Shown here one piece after another: positions 9,233-17,953 of a stretch of DNA of 64,000 bases (the first letter of the stretch is position 1; every line of letters starts with the position of its first letter). Position numbers and translations under genes: made by a program. The notes under the pieces are model-generated. The model had not been told where the DNA came from. It saw nothing but the letters and a program-made list of their open reading frames with translations, and searched no databases. The DNA comes from Streptomyces sp. NRRL S-244 (GTDB lineage Bacteria; Actinomycetota; Actinomycetes; Streptomycetales; Streptomycetaceae): the NCBI RefSeq assembly GCF_000717915.1, contig NZ_JOCX01000015.1, positions 124,001 to 188,000 on the forward strand, given 5' to 3'.

Positions 9233-10462
9233 TCAGCCGATGTCGACCACGCGGGCCCAGGCGGGCGGCGTGTCCGGGACGTAGTCGGGGTCGTCCTCGT
9301 TCCACGAGCGCTGCCGGGCGAACAGGCCGATCACCGTGCGGCACGGGGGACGGGTGGTGGGCCACGCCGTCTGGCCGTCGGTCAGCACCACGATGACGTC
9401 CGGCCGCGCCCCCGACCGCAGGGCCTTCGCGAAGCCCGTACGCAGATCCGTACCGCCGCCGCCCACCAGCGGGATGCCCTCGGCGCGGCACAGCGGGTGG
9501 GCGATCCGGGCCGCCGCGTCGCACGGCACCACCGTGACCAGGTCCCGGCGGCCGCCCACCGCACGGGAGATCGCGGCGACCTCCAGCAGCGCGCTGCCCA
9601 GTTCCGCGTCGCTGACCGACGCCGAGGTGTCGATGACCACGCAGACCCGGGGCGGTCTGCGCCGCAGGCTCGGCAGCACCGCGCCCGGCACCCCGGCCGA
9701 GCGCCGCGCGGGGCGGCCGTACGTGTAGTCCTCGCCCGCGCCGGAGCCGGTGGCCGCCGAGCGGACCGCCGCCCCCAGCAACTCCCGCCACGCCTGCGGC
9801 GGGTGGAAGGCCTCCTCCGCCCACCGCTTCCACCCGCTCGGGGCGCTGCCGGGACGGCCGGTGATGCCCTGCGCCACCCGGAACCGCACCGCGTCCCGTT
9901 CCTGCTCGCCGAGCCCGTGCGCGCCGTCCTCCCCGAGGTCCCACTCCCGTTCCAGCCCGTCGGCGCCGCTGCCGCAGTCCAGCCACGCCATGTGCTGCGT
10001 CGCCGGTCCGAGCCCGAACTGCCGCAGGTAGTCCTCCATGAGCTGCCCCTCGGGCAGGCCGACGGCGGCCGGCTGGACGGCGCCCTCGGGCCGGACCAGC
10101 CCGTCGCCGTACACGTCGTCGTTGATCTCGAAGTCGGCCGCGATGTTCATCCGCAGCCGCTCCGCCGGGCCGTGCAGCCCGCGCTCCCTCGCGACCCGGT
10201 CGCCGCGCCCGTGGTGGTCGCGCAGCAGGTGCGACACCTCGTGCACCCATACGGCGGCCAGTTCCTCCTCCGGCGTACGGTCCACGAACGACGGCGATAC
10301 GTAGCACCGCCAGTGCCGGTCGACGGCCATCGTCGGCACCCGGCGCGACTCCACCGTGTGCAGGGCGAACAGCGCGGTCGCGAGGTACGGCCGGACGCGG
10401 GCGGCGTGCAGCCGGGCGGCGAACAGCTTGTCGCGGTCCAATGTCCCCGGAGCTCCGCTCAT
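9233..10462 (-). CDS. DUF2201-like putative metallopeptidase with VWA domain
   Basis: A 409-residue cytosolic protein. The N-terminal part has a zinc-protease-like motif HEVSHLLRDHH in the metallopeptidase-like DUF2201 region. The C-terminal part is a von Willebrand A-like domain with a MIDAS motif, VIDTSASVSD (DxSxS), and downstream GGGGTDLRTG and VVLTDGQT. Its ATG overlaps the MoxR stop as ATGA, so this start (MSGAPGTLD) is preferred over longer in-frame extensions and translation is likely coupled. MoxR ATPases typically work as chaperones on VWA partners, so it is the probable client or adaptor of the adjacent ATPase. Whether it is catalytically active is unknown. Confidence 0.88.
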   Translation of the reverse strand: MSGAPGTLDRDKLFAARLHAARVRPYLATALFALHTVESRRVPTMAVDRHWRCYVSPSFVDRTPEEELAAVWVHEVSHLLRDHHGRGDRVARERGLHGPAERLRMNIAADFEINDDVYGDGLVRPEGAVQPAAVGLPEGQLMEDYLRQFGLGPATQHMAWLDCGSGADGLEREWDLGEDGAHGLGEQERDAVRFRVAQGITGRPGSAPSGWKRWAEEAFHPPQAWRELLGAAVRSAATGSGAGEDYTYGRPARRSAGVPGAVLPSLRRRPPRVCVVIDTSASVSDAELGSALLEVAAISRAVGGRRDLVTVVPCDAAARIAHPLCRAEGIPLVGGGGTDLRTGFAKALRSGARPDVIVVLTDGQTAWPTTRPPCRTVIGLFARQRSWNEDDPDYVPDTPPAWARVVDIG

Positions 10463-11742
10463 CGCGTGCCGTTCGTGGCCGCCGCGGCGCGGGCCGTCGC
10501 CCGGTCCGCCCGCCGGGACAGGGTCACGACACCGGCGAGCCGCTCGATCGCCTCCGGTACGTCCCACTCCTCGCGGCGCAGCGCGGCGAGCGCGGTCGCC
10601 GGTACGACGACCAGGTCCGGGGCGCCCGTCTCCAGCGCCCGGACCAGCAGCGCCCAGGCCGCGTCCCAGCGCGCCTTCTCCGGACGCCCCCGGACCGCCT
10701 CGACCACGCCGTCGAGCACCGCTTGCCGCAGATCGCCCCGCTCGGGCAGAGCGGCGGCGGCCGGATCGGCGAGCAGCTCCTCGGGGTCCGGGAGCTCCAT
10801 CCGGTCCAGACCCGCCAGCAGCTCCAGCCCGGGACCGTCCCCCACCGTGCCCCTGACCAGCAGGGAGAGCACGTCGCGGGAGGAGCCGGCCGCGGTGGCG
10901 AAGGCGATCAGGTGCAGGGTCATCTCCCAGCTCCGCGGCGACGGCCAGGGGCCGCCCCGGCGGGTTTCACCGGTGGGGAGCCGGTGTACGAGCCCGGGGC
11001 GTGCGGCGAGCAGTCCGCACACGGCGCGGCGGGCGTGCTCCACGGCCTGCGGCAGCGCGGAAGGGTCGAGGCGCGGCAGCGTGGCCCGGGGCCACGTCCC
11101 GCCGAGACCCCGTACGACGACGTCGTGGTCGTGGGTCCATTGGAGGTGGACGAACCGGTTGGCCAGCGGCGGGCTCAGCTCCCAGCCGTCGGCGGCCGAG
11201 GAGCGCGGGTTCGCCGCGGCCACGATCCGTACGCCGGGCGGCAGTTGGAGCGCGCCGATCCGCCGTTCGAGCACGAGGCGGAGCAGGGCGGCTTGTACGG
11301 CCGGCGGCGCGGTGGACAGCTCGTCCAGGAACAGCAGCCCCCGGCCGGCCCGTACCAGGCGTACGGCCCAGTCCGGCGGGGCCATCGGAACACCGTGCTG
11401 CGCGGGGTCGTCTCCGATGATCGGCAGGCCCGAGAAGTCGGACGGTTCGTGCACGCTGGCGATCACCGTGGTCAGCGGCAGGTCCAGGGAGGCCGCGAGC
11501 TGGGTCAGCGCCGCGGTCTTGCCGATGCCCGGCTCGCCCCACAGGAGTACGGGCAGGTCCGCGGCCACGGCCAGGGTCAGGGCCTCCAGTTGGGTGTCGT
11601 GGCGCGGCTCGGTGGTGGCGTCGCGCAGCAGGGACAGCAGTGCGCCGGCGACGTCGAGCTGGGTGGCGGGCGCCGGGTCGGAGGGGGTGTCCGGGACGGG
11701 GGAAGGGGCGTCCGTCACGGCAAACGGGGTGTATGCGGGCAT
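10459..11742 (-). CDS. MoxR-family AAA+ ATPase
   Basis: A 427-residue AAA+ ATPase. Walker A is WGEPGIGKTAALT and Walker B is LLFLDELSTAPP, with sensor-region RIVAAANPRSSAADGWE and VHLQWTHDHD typical of MoxR proteins. A Pro-rich 30-residue tail precedes the ATPase core. AAAGGTG is 7 nt upstream of the ATG. It lies between an unknown gene 36 bp upstream and the VWA gene overlapping by 4 bp. Family role: ATP-driven remodelling or assembly of a VWA-containing complex, sometimes with metal or cofactor insertion. The process served here is not evident. Confidence 0.92.
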   Translation of the reverse strand: MPAYTPFAVTDAPSPVPDTPSDPAPATQLDVAGALLSLLRDATTEPRHDTQLEALTLAVAADLPVLLWGEPGIGKTAALTQLAASLDLPLTTVIASVHEPSDFSGLPIIGDDPAQHGVPMAPPDWAVRLVRAGRGLLFLDELSTAPPAVQAALLRLVLERRIGALQLPPGVRIVAAANPRSSAADGWELSPPLANRFVHLQWTHDHDVVVRGLGGTWPRATLPRLDPSALPQAVEHARRAVCGLLAARPGLVHRLPTGETRRGGPWPSPRSWEMTLHLIAFATAAGSSRDVLSLLVRGTVGDGPGLELLAGLDRMELPDPEELLADPAAAALPERGDLRQAVLDGVVEAVRGRPEKARWDAAWALLVRALETGAPDLVVVPATALAALRREEWDVPEAIERLAGVVTLSRRADRATARAAAATNGTR

Positions 11743-11778
11743 GTTTGGTCACCTTTGGGGTTCGTGGTGTGCGCCGGG

Positions 11779-13155
11779 TCAGCGGCGGGGGCGCGAGCGG
11801 CGCTCGCGCGCAGGGCGGATGCCCGGGAGCAGATCGCCGGGCTTGGGTCTGGGCCGGGGGCCGGTCAGGTCCGCCCTGAACAGCCCGTACGTGATCCGGC
11901 GCCGCGCGGCCGCCTCCAGTTCGTCCCGGAGGGCTCCGTCGCGCAGCACCGCGTCGGGGCCGAGCAGCCGCTCGACGGCGGCGAGCGCGCCGGCGGTGTC
12001 GCCGTGGTCGAGGCGTTCGCGTACGCCGGCCAGGCAGTCCGGCCGGCGGTGCGCCTGGTCGATCGCCTGGAGGCAGGGCAGCGGGGTCCCGGTCAGGGCG
12101 ACCAGCAGTTCCTCCCGCCGGATCTCGGCCGGATCGTGGTCGAGCGGGGCCAGTACCCCGTCGACCAGGCCGATCCGGTGCTGAGAGCCCCTGCATTCGA
12201 CGAGGTGAGGCTGCTCCGCCCGGTCCGCGGTCCCGGACGGACCGGGCGGCGCGTGGTCCGGTACGAGCGCCGAGGCGACGAGCGGGTGGAGTCGTCCGGG
12301 CTCGATCGCCCCGGTGCGGAGCAGGTCCAGGTCGGGCAGGACCCAGGTCGCCGCGTCGGGCAGGACCGGCGGCGCGGGGGCGCCGGAACCGGTGGCGGCT
12401 GCCGAGATCCGCACGGCGGACGGCCGGCCGTCGCCCTCCCCCACGAGCTCCAGGTCCAGCCGGCGCCGGGACCCGAGCCGCACGCTGACGGTACGGGTGG
12501 AAAGCCCCTCGGCGTCGAGCAGGATCGCCGCCTCGGCCGCCCAGCGGTCCACGGCACAGCGAAGCCCCTGAGGCACAAGTCCCGGCGGATCGCACTCCCT
12601 TGAGGGGAGATCTGCGCCGGATCGGATGCGGAGCCCATCGGCCTGCCGCGCGTCCCAGAGGTGGCGGTGCAGGTCGAGGCGGAAGCGGGGGTCGGGGTGG
12701 GGATGCGGATGCCGGCGGGCGCCGGGCCCGGCGCGGGACCCGTCCCACAGCGCGAGGCTGATCCGCTGACCGGCATCGGCCCACGCCGGCGGGGTCCGGG
12801 CCACGAGGTGTACCGGATCCGCGCCCCCGGCCCGGCCGTACCGGGCCAGGGTGAGGGTCAGGCCCGGTCGCAGCAGTCCGTCGGGGGCGATCCGGGGCAT
12901 GTGCCAGCGCAGCAGGTCGGGAGCCAAGTGGCGGAGATCGGCGCGGAGTCGGGCGGCGAGTTCGCGCCCGTGGGTGCGCGCCGCGGAACGCAGGCCGAAG
13001 TCGAGGTCGATGCCTGCGGCGGCGCACGCCCCGGCCCAGTCCCCGGCAAGGCGGCGGGCGGTGGCGGTCGCGATCATGGAGGGCGGCACGGCGAACTCGC
13101 GCACGCGCAGCCAGAGGGAGAGACGGGAGGAGCCGTCGGCGGCGGGAGTGAGCAT
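11779..13155 (-). CDS. Uncharacterised protein of MoxR/VWA operon
   Basis: A 458-residue protein with no recognised domain, rich in Arg and Ala, with no signal peptide or membrane segment. The start is taken at the ATG at 13155 because AAGGTGA ends 6 nt upstream; the alternative GTG at 13161 abuts that site. Notable features are short His/Pro-rich (HPHPHPDPRF) and RLGSRRRLDLEL stretches, and a basic C-terminus ending RERRSRPRR. It is first in the unit with the MoxR ATPase and VWA protein, so a role as substrate, scaffold or effector of that pair is a reasonable inference only. Confidence 0.75.
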   Translation of the reverse strand: MLTPAADGSSRLSLWLRVREFAVPPSMIATATARRLAGDWAGACAAAGIDLDFGLRSAARTHGRELAARLRADLRHLAPDLLRWHMPRIAPDGLLRPGLTLTLARYGRAGGADPVHLVARTPPAWADAGQRISLALWDGSRAGPGARRHPHPHPDPRFRLDLHRHLWDARQADGLRIRSGADLPSRECDPPGLVPQGLRCAVDRWAAEAAILLDAEGLSTRTVSVRLGSRRRLDLELVGEGDGRPSAVRISAAATGSGAPAPPVLPDAATWVLPDLDLLRTGAIEPGRLHPLVASALVPDHAPPGPSGTADRAEQPHLVECRGSQHRIGLVDGVLAPLDHDPAEIRREELLVALTGTPLPCLQAIDQAHRRPDCLAGVRERLDHGDTAGALAAVERLLGPDAVLRDGALRDELEAAARRRITYGLFRADLTGPRPRPKPGDLLPGIRPARERRSRPRR

Positions 13156-13361
13156 CAGCACTCACCTTGCGCGGACGGGACCCCCATTCCGTGAGCGGTC
13201 TGAGTGATCATCGCGATGACCATAACCCCCCACCGGCCGGATCTGCCAGGTGTTTTGCGGGCTGCCGCACGCAGCGGGTGCGACTCGGGTCGCAGGGTCC
13301 ACCAGACCTGAGGGGGACGCCGCGGACCGGGCGGGCCTCGGACCATGGCGAGGTGAATGTG

Positions 13362-14810
13362 ATGAACACGCACGTGCAGATGTCCCCCTGGGAAGCCCTC
13401 CTCGTACTGGGCGCCTTCGCGCTCGTACTGGTGCGGTGGCTCCCTCCCCGCCCCCGCCGGCCGGTCACCTTCGGCGCGGCGGCCGTCGTCGTTCTGTCCG
13501 GGGCCGTGCTCGGCGTACTCGGGCTGCGCTGGCAGATGGTGCCGGTGCTGGCCGGCGCGGCCGCTGCCCTGCCGTTCGCCCTGTCGCCCCTCCTGCGGCG
13601 CGCGCCGCGCAGGGCTCCGTGGTGGCTGGCTCTGCCGGGGTCGGCGGTGTGCCTCGCCCTGGTCGTCGCGGGCCCGGCGGCTCTCTGGGCCCTGCCCACG
13701 CCGGTGTTCCCCGAACCGACGGGCCGGTTCGCGGTCGGCACCGGCGTCATGGAGCTGACCGACCCGGAGCGCCCCGAGACCGCCACCGCCGCGCCCGACG
13801 ACCGGCGTACGGTCGTCGCCCAGTTCTGGTACCCCGCACGGAAGCCGCCCGCGGGCGCTCCCCGCGCCCCGTACCTCGGCCGTACGGAACCCGAGGCGCG
13901 GGTGGTCTCCAACGCCCTCGCGGACTACTCCGGTCTTCCCGGGTTCCTGCTGGACGGCCTCCCGCGCGCCCGCACGCACGCCGCCTTCGACGTCCCCGCG
14001 GCGGACGGCGCGGGCGGAAACGGCAACACCGAACGGTTCCCCGTCGTGCTGTTCTCCCCCGGCCTGGGCGGGGTCCGTACCCAGAACACGGCCTGGGCCG
14101 AGGAGTTGGCCGCCCACGGCTACGTCGTCGTCGGCCTCGACCACCCCTACGACTCCTCCGCGGTCGTGCTCGCCGACGGCCGCACGATCCGTACGAAGGT
14201 CTCAGCGACGGGCGACGACGCCGAGGACGAGAAGCGGGCGGCCGCGTGGACCGCGGTCCGCGCCGCCGATCTGAGCTTCGTGCGGGCCCAGTTGGGCCGC
14301 ATCGACAGCGGGGAGATCGCCGGCCCGCTCACCGGGCACCTCGACACCGCCCGCGTCGCGGCGTCCGGCCACTCCCTCGGCGGCGGGGCCGCCCTCCAAG
14401 CCGCCCGCCAGGACCCCGGGTTCGCCGCCGTCATCGATCTCGACGGCTTCCCCCACGATCCGTCCCCGCAGCCCTTCCGTCAGCCGGTGCTCGCGCTCAC
14501 CCAGGCCATCGGCCCGGACACCGACCCGGACTACCTCCCACACCTCACCCGCGTCCTCGGCCTCAGCAGCGCGACGACCTACCGGCTCACCGTCCCCGGA
14601 ACCGCCCACCTCACCTTCACCGACGCCCCGTTGTACCTGCCGCCCCTCCCCTCGCTCGTCGGCTCCCTGGACCGGACGGAAGGCCCGCGCATCACCGCCG
14701 CCGCGAGCCTGGCCTTCCTCGACGCCGCCCTGCGCGACGGCCGGGGCGATCCGGCCGCGGCCCTGTCGGCGTACGGCACCCTCGCCGTCCACCGACCCGG
14801 GGACCGATGA
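13362..14810 (+). CDS. Membrane-anchored alpha/beta hydrolase (PAF-acetylhydrolase-like)
   Basis: A 482-residue protein. The first about 120 residues contain three to four hydrophobic segments (EALLVLGAFALVLV, AAVVVLSGAVLGVLGL, LPGSAVCLALVVAG), placing the catalytic domain probably outside the membrane. The hydrolase core has FPVVLFSPGLGG (oxyanion-hole strand), the nucleophile elbow GHSLGGG with Ser338, an acid in VIDLDGFPHD, and the catalytic His in VPGTAHLTF. This resembles platelet-activating-factor acetylhydrolase-type and dienelactone-type esterases. The ATG at 13362 has GAGGTGA 5 nt upstream. It is a single gene, divergent from the MoxR unit. The substrate, a lipid or ester, is unknown. 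Confidence 0.85.
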   Translation: MNTHVQMSPWEALLVLGAFALVLVRWLPPRPRRPVTFGAAAVVVLSGAVLGVLGLRWQMVPVLAGAAAALPFALSPLLRRAPRRAPWWLALPGSAVCLALVVAGPAALWALPTPVFPEPTGRFAVGTGVMELTDPERPETATAAPDDRRTVVAQFWYPARKPPAGAPRAPYLGRTEPEARVVSNALADYSGLPGFLLDGLPRARTHAAFDVPAADGAGGNGNTERFPVVLFSPGLGGVRTQNTAWAEELAAHGYVVVGLDHPYDSSAVVLADGRTIRTKVSATGDDAEDEKRAAAWTAVRAADLSFVRAQLGRIDSGEIAGPLTGHLDTARVAASGHSLGGGAALQAARQDPGFAAVIDLDGFPHDPSPQPFRQPVLALTQAIGPDTDPDYLPHLTRVLGLSSATTYRLTVPGTAHLTFTDAPLYLPPLPSLVGSLDRTEGPRITAAASLAFLDAALRDGRGDPAAALSAYGTLAVHRPGDR

Positions 14811-14925
14811 GCCCCAAGTCCGCTGCATGAACAGTCGGTTGAACTCCGGGGTGGGTCGGTCACGCCGTGCATATGCTCCCTCCGTACGTCGTACGCCACA
14901 CCTCGAAACCTAAGGGGACCGCTTC

Positions 14926-15525
14926 GTGAGTGTCCGCATCCAACCCTCCTCCCAGGTCGACGAGAGCGCCGAACTCGGGGACGGGACCACGATCTGGGAT
15001 CTGGCGCAGGTACGGGAGGATGCGCGGCTCGGGCGCGACTGCATCGTCGGACGCGGGGCGTACGTGGGGCCCGGCGTGAAGATCGGCGACAGCGTGAAAC
15101 TCCAGAACTACGCGCTCGTCTACGAGCCCGCCGAACTCGGCGACGGAGTGTTCATCGGCCCGGCCGCCGTGCTCACCAACGATTTCTACCCGCGGGCCGT
15201 CGACCCCGACGGCCGGCAGAAGCGCGGCGGCGACTGGGAGGCCGCCGGTGTCGTGGTGGCCGAGGGGGCCTCGCTGGGGGCCCGGTCGGTGTGCGTGGCC
15301 GGGGTGCGGATCGGGCGGTGGGCGCTGGTCGCGGCCGGCGCGGTCGTGTCCCGGGACGTACCGGACTTCGCACTGGTCGCAGGGGTACCGGCGCGCCGCA
15401 TCGGCTGGGTGGGCCGGGCCGGGGTCCGCCTGGTGGAGCGCGAGGGCGAGCCGGGCGTGTGGGAGTGCCCGCGCACCGGCGCACTGCACGAGGAGAAGGA
15501 CGGAACCCTGGCCGAACTGACCTGA
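14926..15525 (+). CDS. Hexapeptide-repeat acetyltransferase, WbpD/WlbB-like
   Basis: A 199-residue left-handed beta-helix acetyltransferase. Isoleucine-patch hexapeptides run from about residue 10 to 150 (SAELGDGTTIWDLAQV, VYVGPGVKIGD-type turns, VFIGPAAVLTND). This order, with the TNDFYPRA loop, is typical of UDP-2-acetamido-3-amino-2,3-dideoxyglucuronate N-acetyltransferases, which use acetyl-CoA. The GTG start follows AAGGGGACC. It is the first gene of the glycopolymer locus, about 17 kb from the matching aminotransferase (32737) and oxidoreductase (36939) genes that would supply its substrate. Acceptor specificity is inferred from family and context. Confidence 0.85.
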   Translation: MSVRIQPSSQVDESAELGDGTTIWDLAQVREDARLGRDCIVGRGAYVGPGVKIGDSVKLQNYALVYEPAELGDGVFIGPAAVLTNDFYPRAVDPDGRQKRGGDWEAAGVVVAEGASLGARSVCVAGVRIGRWALVAAGAVVSRDVPDFALVAGVPARRIGWVGRAGVRLVEREGEPGVWECPRTGALHEEKDGTLAELT

Positions 15526-15888
15526 CGGTACGTCGGCAATTTAGGTCAATGGCATTTCCGCAAAACCGCAATCAACGAACATCCTTGGGCATACCTTGTC
15601 CCTGTACACGGGATCTGAGCAGGCAACAGGCTTTGTTCAGTGGGGGGTTGTACACGACGAGGGCATCGCGGACCAAGTGACGACGGACGGCGCGCAACGC
15701 GCCCGCCCGGCGCTGCCGTTCGCGCGTGCTCCGGTCCGGGGCATCGCTGGGGGGATCCAGTGGGCGGCCTCGGACGGTTCGTGCCATCGGGGGGAATCAC
15801 ACCGCCGGCACGTGCGCCGTCATGCGCAGTTCCCTCCGCCGAACGACGACCGCCGGGTCTGTCCGAGGAGCGATCAGAGGGGGTAGGT
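15526..15888 (+). promoter_or_regulatory. Long AT-richer upstream region with paired TGTACACG boxes
   Basis: No convincing gene is seen in these 363 bases. The first 130 bases are clearly less G+C-rich than the surroundings, as expected of a promoter. TGTACACG occurs twice (15603-15610 and 15649-15656), each with a TGTACA palindromic core, 46 bp apart. Three runs of GGGGGG(T/A) follow (near 15641, 15750, 15790). It is probably the control region for the main glycopolymer operon that starts downstream. Confidence 0.45.
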
Positions 15889-15960
15889 GTGTTGGAGCCG
15901 TACAGCTCGGACATACGAAGTGCGCGCAGCACACGGGAAGCCGGGGTGGGGACCCGGTGA
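15889..15960 (+). CDS. Possible 23-residue leader ORF of the glycopolymer operon
   Basis: Short GTG-started ORF (VLEPYSSDIRS to AGVGTR) with a good AGAGGGGG ribosome-binding site 5 nt upstream. Its TGA overlaps the GTG of the next gene as GTGA. The downstream gene itself has only a weak site, so this leader may drive it by translational coupling. No similarity is recognised. It could be non-functional as a peptide. Confidence 0.4.
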   Translation: MLEPYSSDIRSARSTREAGVGTR

Positions 15961-17135
15961 CCGCAACACGAGCAGCTCGATTAGGAGCATTGGCCCACGA
16001 GGACCCGTCGCTGCACGCGCTCGCCGAGCGGCTGCTCGCGCTGGCCGAGGCGGGACTGCCCGAGATGTACCTGCCGGGCGCCGACACCTTCGTGTTCACC
16101 CGGGCGGGCAGGGTCACCTCCGACGGCGTCCGCCGGATGGAGGCACGCGGGACCAGCACCCGGTACGCGGCCATCACCGCGCTGGGGGCACGGTTCCTGC
16201 CCGAGGACCGCCAGCGCGCCCTGTTCGGCGGACACGGCGTCGAGGAGTACGCGGGTCTGCTGGTGGAGCGGCTGCCGGCGGTGACGAACCTCGGCGACGC
16301 GGCGCTCATCGCCTGGGCGGCCGCCGAGACCGGCCACCCGAAGCTGGCGGACGCCCTGGCGCGGGTGGCCGTACTGGACGTCCCCGGACGTCCGCAGTAC
16401 ACGGTCGAGGCGGCCTGGGTGCTCTCCGCCCTCGCCGCGGCCCGTACCGCGGCGGACGTGGAGGACCGGCTGGCGGTCGCCCGCGACCGGCTGCTGGCGG
16501 CCAGGGCGCCCGGCGGCCCGCTGTTCCCGCACGCCACCGGTCCGGGGCTGGTCCCCGGATACCGCTCGCACGTGGCCTGCTTCGCCGACCAGACCTATCC
16601 GCTCCAGGCGCTGGCCCGGCTGCACGCGAGCGGCCCGGACCCGGAGGCCCTCGCGGCCGCCGACGCCTGCGCCGCCCGGATCTGCGAGCTCCAGGGGGAC
16701 GGCGGACAGTGGTGGTGGCACTACGACGCCCGCACGGGCGGCGTGGTGGAGGGCTACCCCGTCTACAGCGTGCACCAGCACGCCATGGCGCCGACCGCGC
16801 TGTTCGACCTCGCCGAGGCGGGCGGCACCGACTTCGGCGCCGCCATCCGCCGGGGGCTGCGCTGGATGACGGACGTGCCCGAGATCAGCGGGCCCGACGG
16901 CACCCCGCGCGAGCCCATGATCGTCGAGAAGTACGGGGTCACCTGGCGCAAGGTCTACCGCGGGGACCCCGCCAAGGCCGTCCGCGCGGCCCGCGGGCTC
17001 ACCACCAAGGTGGCCCCGCAGGCCCGGCTGGCCCCGCTCGACCGGGTCTTCCGCCCCGACGTGATCGACCGCGAGTGCAGGCCGTACGAGTTCGGCTGGC
17101 TGCTCCACGCCTGGCTCGGGGGGCTGGAGAGATGA
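15957..17135 (+). CDS. Alpha/alpha-toroid protein of glycopolymer cluster
   Basis: A 392-residue protein with repeated helical pairs typical of prenyltransferase/glycosidase-type alpha/alpha toroids. There is no signal peptide or membrane segment. Distinctive motifs are GDGGQWWWHYDARTGG and VYSVHQHAMAPTALFDL (about 240-275), which look like a substrate-binding pocket lined by Trp, His and Asp. The GTG at 15957 overlaps the stop of a small leader ORF. It overlaps the next gene by ATGA, so it is made together with the WecG-type transferase. A role in processing the polymer or its lipid carrier is inferred. The exact reaction is unknown. Confidence 0.7.
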   Translation: MTATRAARLGALAHEDPSLHALAERLLALAEAGLPEMYLPGADTFVFTRAGRVTSDGVRRMEARGTSTRYAAITALGARFLPEDRQRALFGGHGVEEYAGLLVERLPAVTNLGDAALIAWAAAETGHPKLADALARVAVLDVPGRPQYTVEAAWVLSALAAARTAADVEDRLAVARDRLLAARAPGGPLFPHATGPGLVPGYRSHVACFADQTYPLQALARLHASGPDPEALAAADACAARICELQGDGGQWWWHYDARTGGVVEGYPVYSVHQHAMAPTALFDLAEAGGTDFGAAIRRGLRWMTDVPEISGPDGTPREPMIVEKYGVTWRKVYRGDPAKAVRAARGLTTKVAPQARLAPLDRVFRPDVIDRECRPYEFGWLLHAWLGGLER

Positions 17136-17953
17136 CCGCACGGCACGACCGCCAGGGCCGGCCGTCCCGCCACACCCTCTTCGGGGTCACGCTCGACGCC
17201 CTGACCATGGACGAGACCGTGCAGCGCTGCCTCGACGCGGTGCAGCGCGGCGAACAGATCGAGATCGGCATGGTCAACGCCGCCAAGCTGGTCAACATGC
17301 GGCGCGACCCCCGCCTCGCGGCGGCGGTCTCCGGCTGCGACCTCGTCCTCGCCGACGGCCAGGCCGTGGTGTGGGCCGGCCGCGTCCTCGGAGTCCGGCT
17401 GCCCGAGCGGGTCGCGGGGATCGACCTGTTCATGCGGCTGCTGGCCGCCGCCGAGACCGCCGGGGTGCCCGTCTACCTGCTCGGTGCCCGGCAGGACGTA
17501 CTGGAGCTGATGCTCGGCCGGATCGCGGAGCGCTTCCCGGCGCTGCGCGTGGCCGGCAGCCGCAACGGCTACTTCGACGACGCCGACCAGCCGGCGATCG
17601 CCGACGCCGTCGCGCAGAGCGGGGCACAGCTGCTCTTCCTCGGCATGACCTCGCCCAAGAAGGAGATCTTCACCGCCGGCCACGGCAAGCGCACCGGCGC
17701 CCACGTCGTGCACGGCGTCGGCGGCTCCTTCGACATCCTGGCCGGCATCACCAAGCGGGCCCCCGCGGTCTGGCAGCGCATGGGCCTCGAATGGTTCTAC
17801 CGCGCCCTCCAGGAGCCGCGCCGCCTCGGCAAGCGCTACCTCACCACCAACACCGCGTTCCTCCTCATGACGGTCCGGGAGCTCATCCGCCGTACGCCGT
17901 CCGCTCTACCGCCCGCCACATCGTCTGCCGGTTCCGCGAACAGGAGTCACTGA
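17132..17953 (+). CDS. WecG/TagA/CpsF-family glycosyltransferase
   Basis: A 273-residue GT26 enzyme. Members transfer ManNAc or ManNAcA from a UDP-sugar to a polyprenyl-linked acceptor. Family motifs are MVNAAKLVNMRRDP, LVLADGQAVVWAGRVLG, VYLLGARQDV, FLGMTSPKKE and VHGVGGSFDILAG, with the C-terminal amphipathic QRMGLEWFYRALQEPRR. It starts with an ATGA overlap to the upstream gene and ends in a TGATG overlap with the nucleotide-sugar dehydrogenase. Neighbouring WecB and WecC-type genes make UDP-ManNAc(A), its expected donor. It acts at the cytoplasmic face of the membrane, probably at the second glycosylation step of the repeat unit. Confidence 0.92.
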   Translation: MTARHDRQGRPSRHTLFGVTLDALTMDETVQRCLDAVQRGEQIEIGMVNAAKLVNMRRDPRLAAAVSGCDLVLADGQAVVWAGRVLGVRLPERVAGIDLFMRLLAAAETAGVPVYLLGARQDVLELMLGRIAERFPALRVAGSRNGYFDDADQPAIADAVAQSGAQLLFLGMTSPKKEIFTAGHGKRTGAHVVHGVGGSFDILAGITKRAPAVWQRMGLEWFYRALQEPRRLGKRYLTTNTAFLLMTVRELIRRTPSALPPATSSAGSANRSH

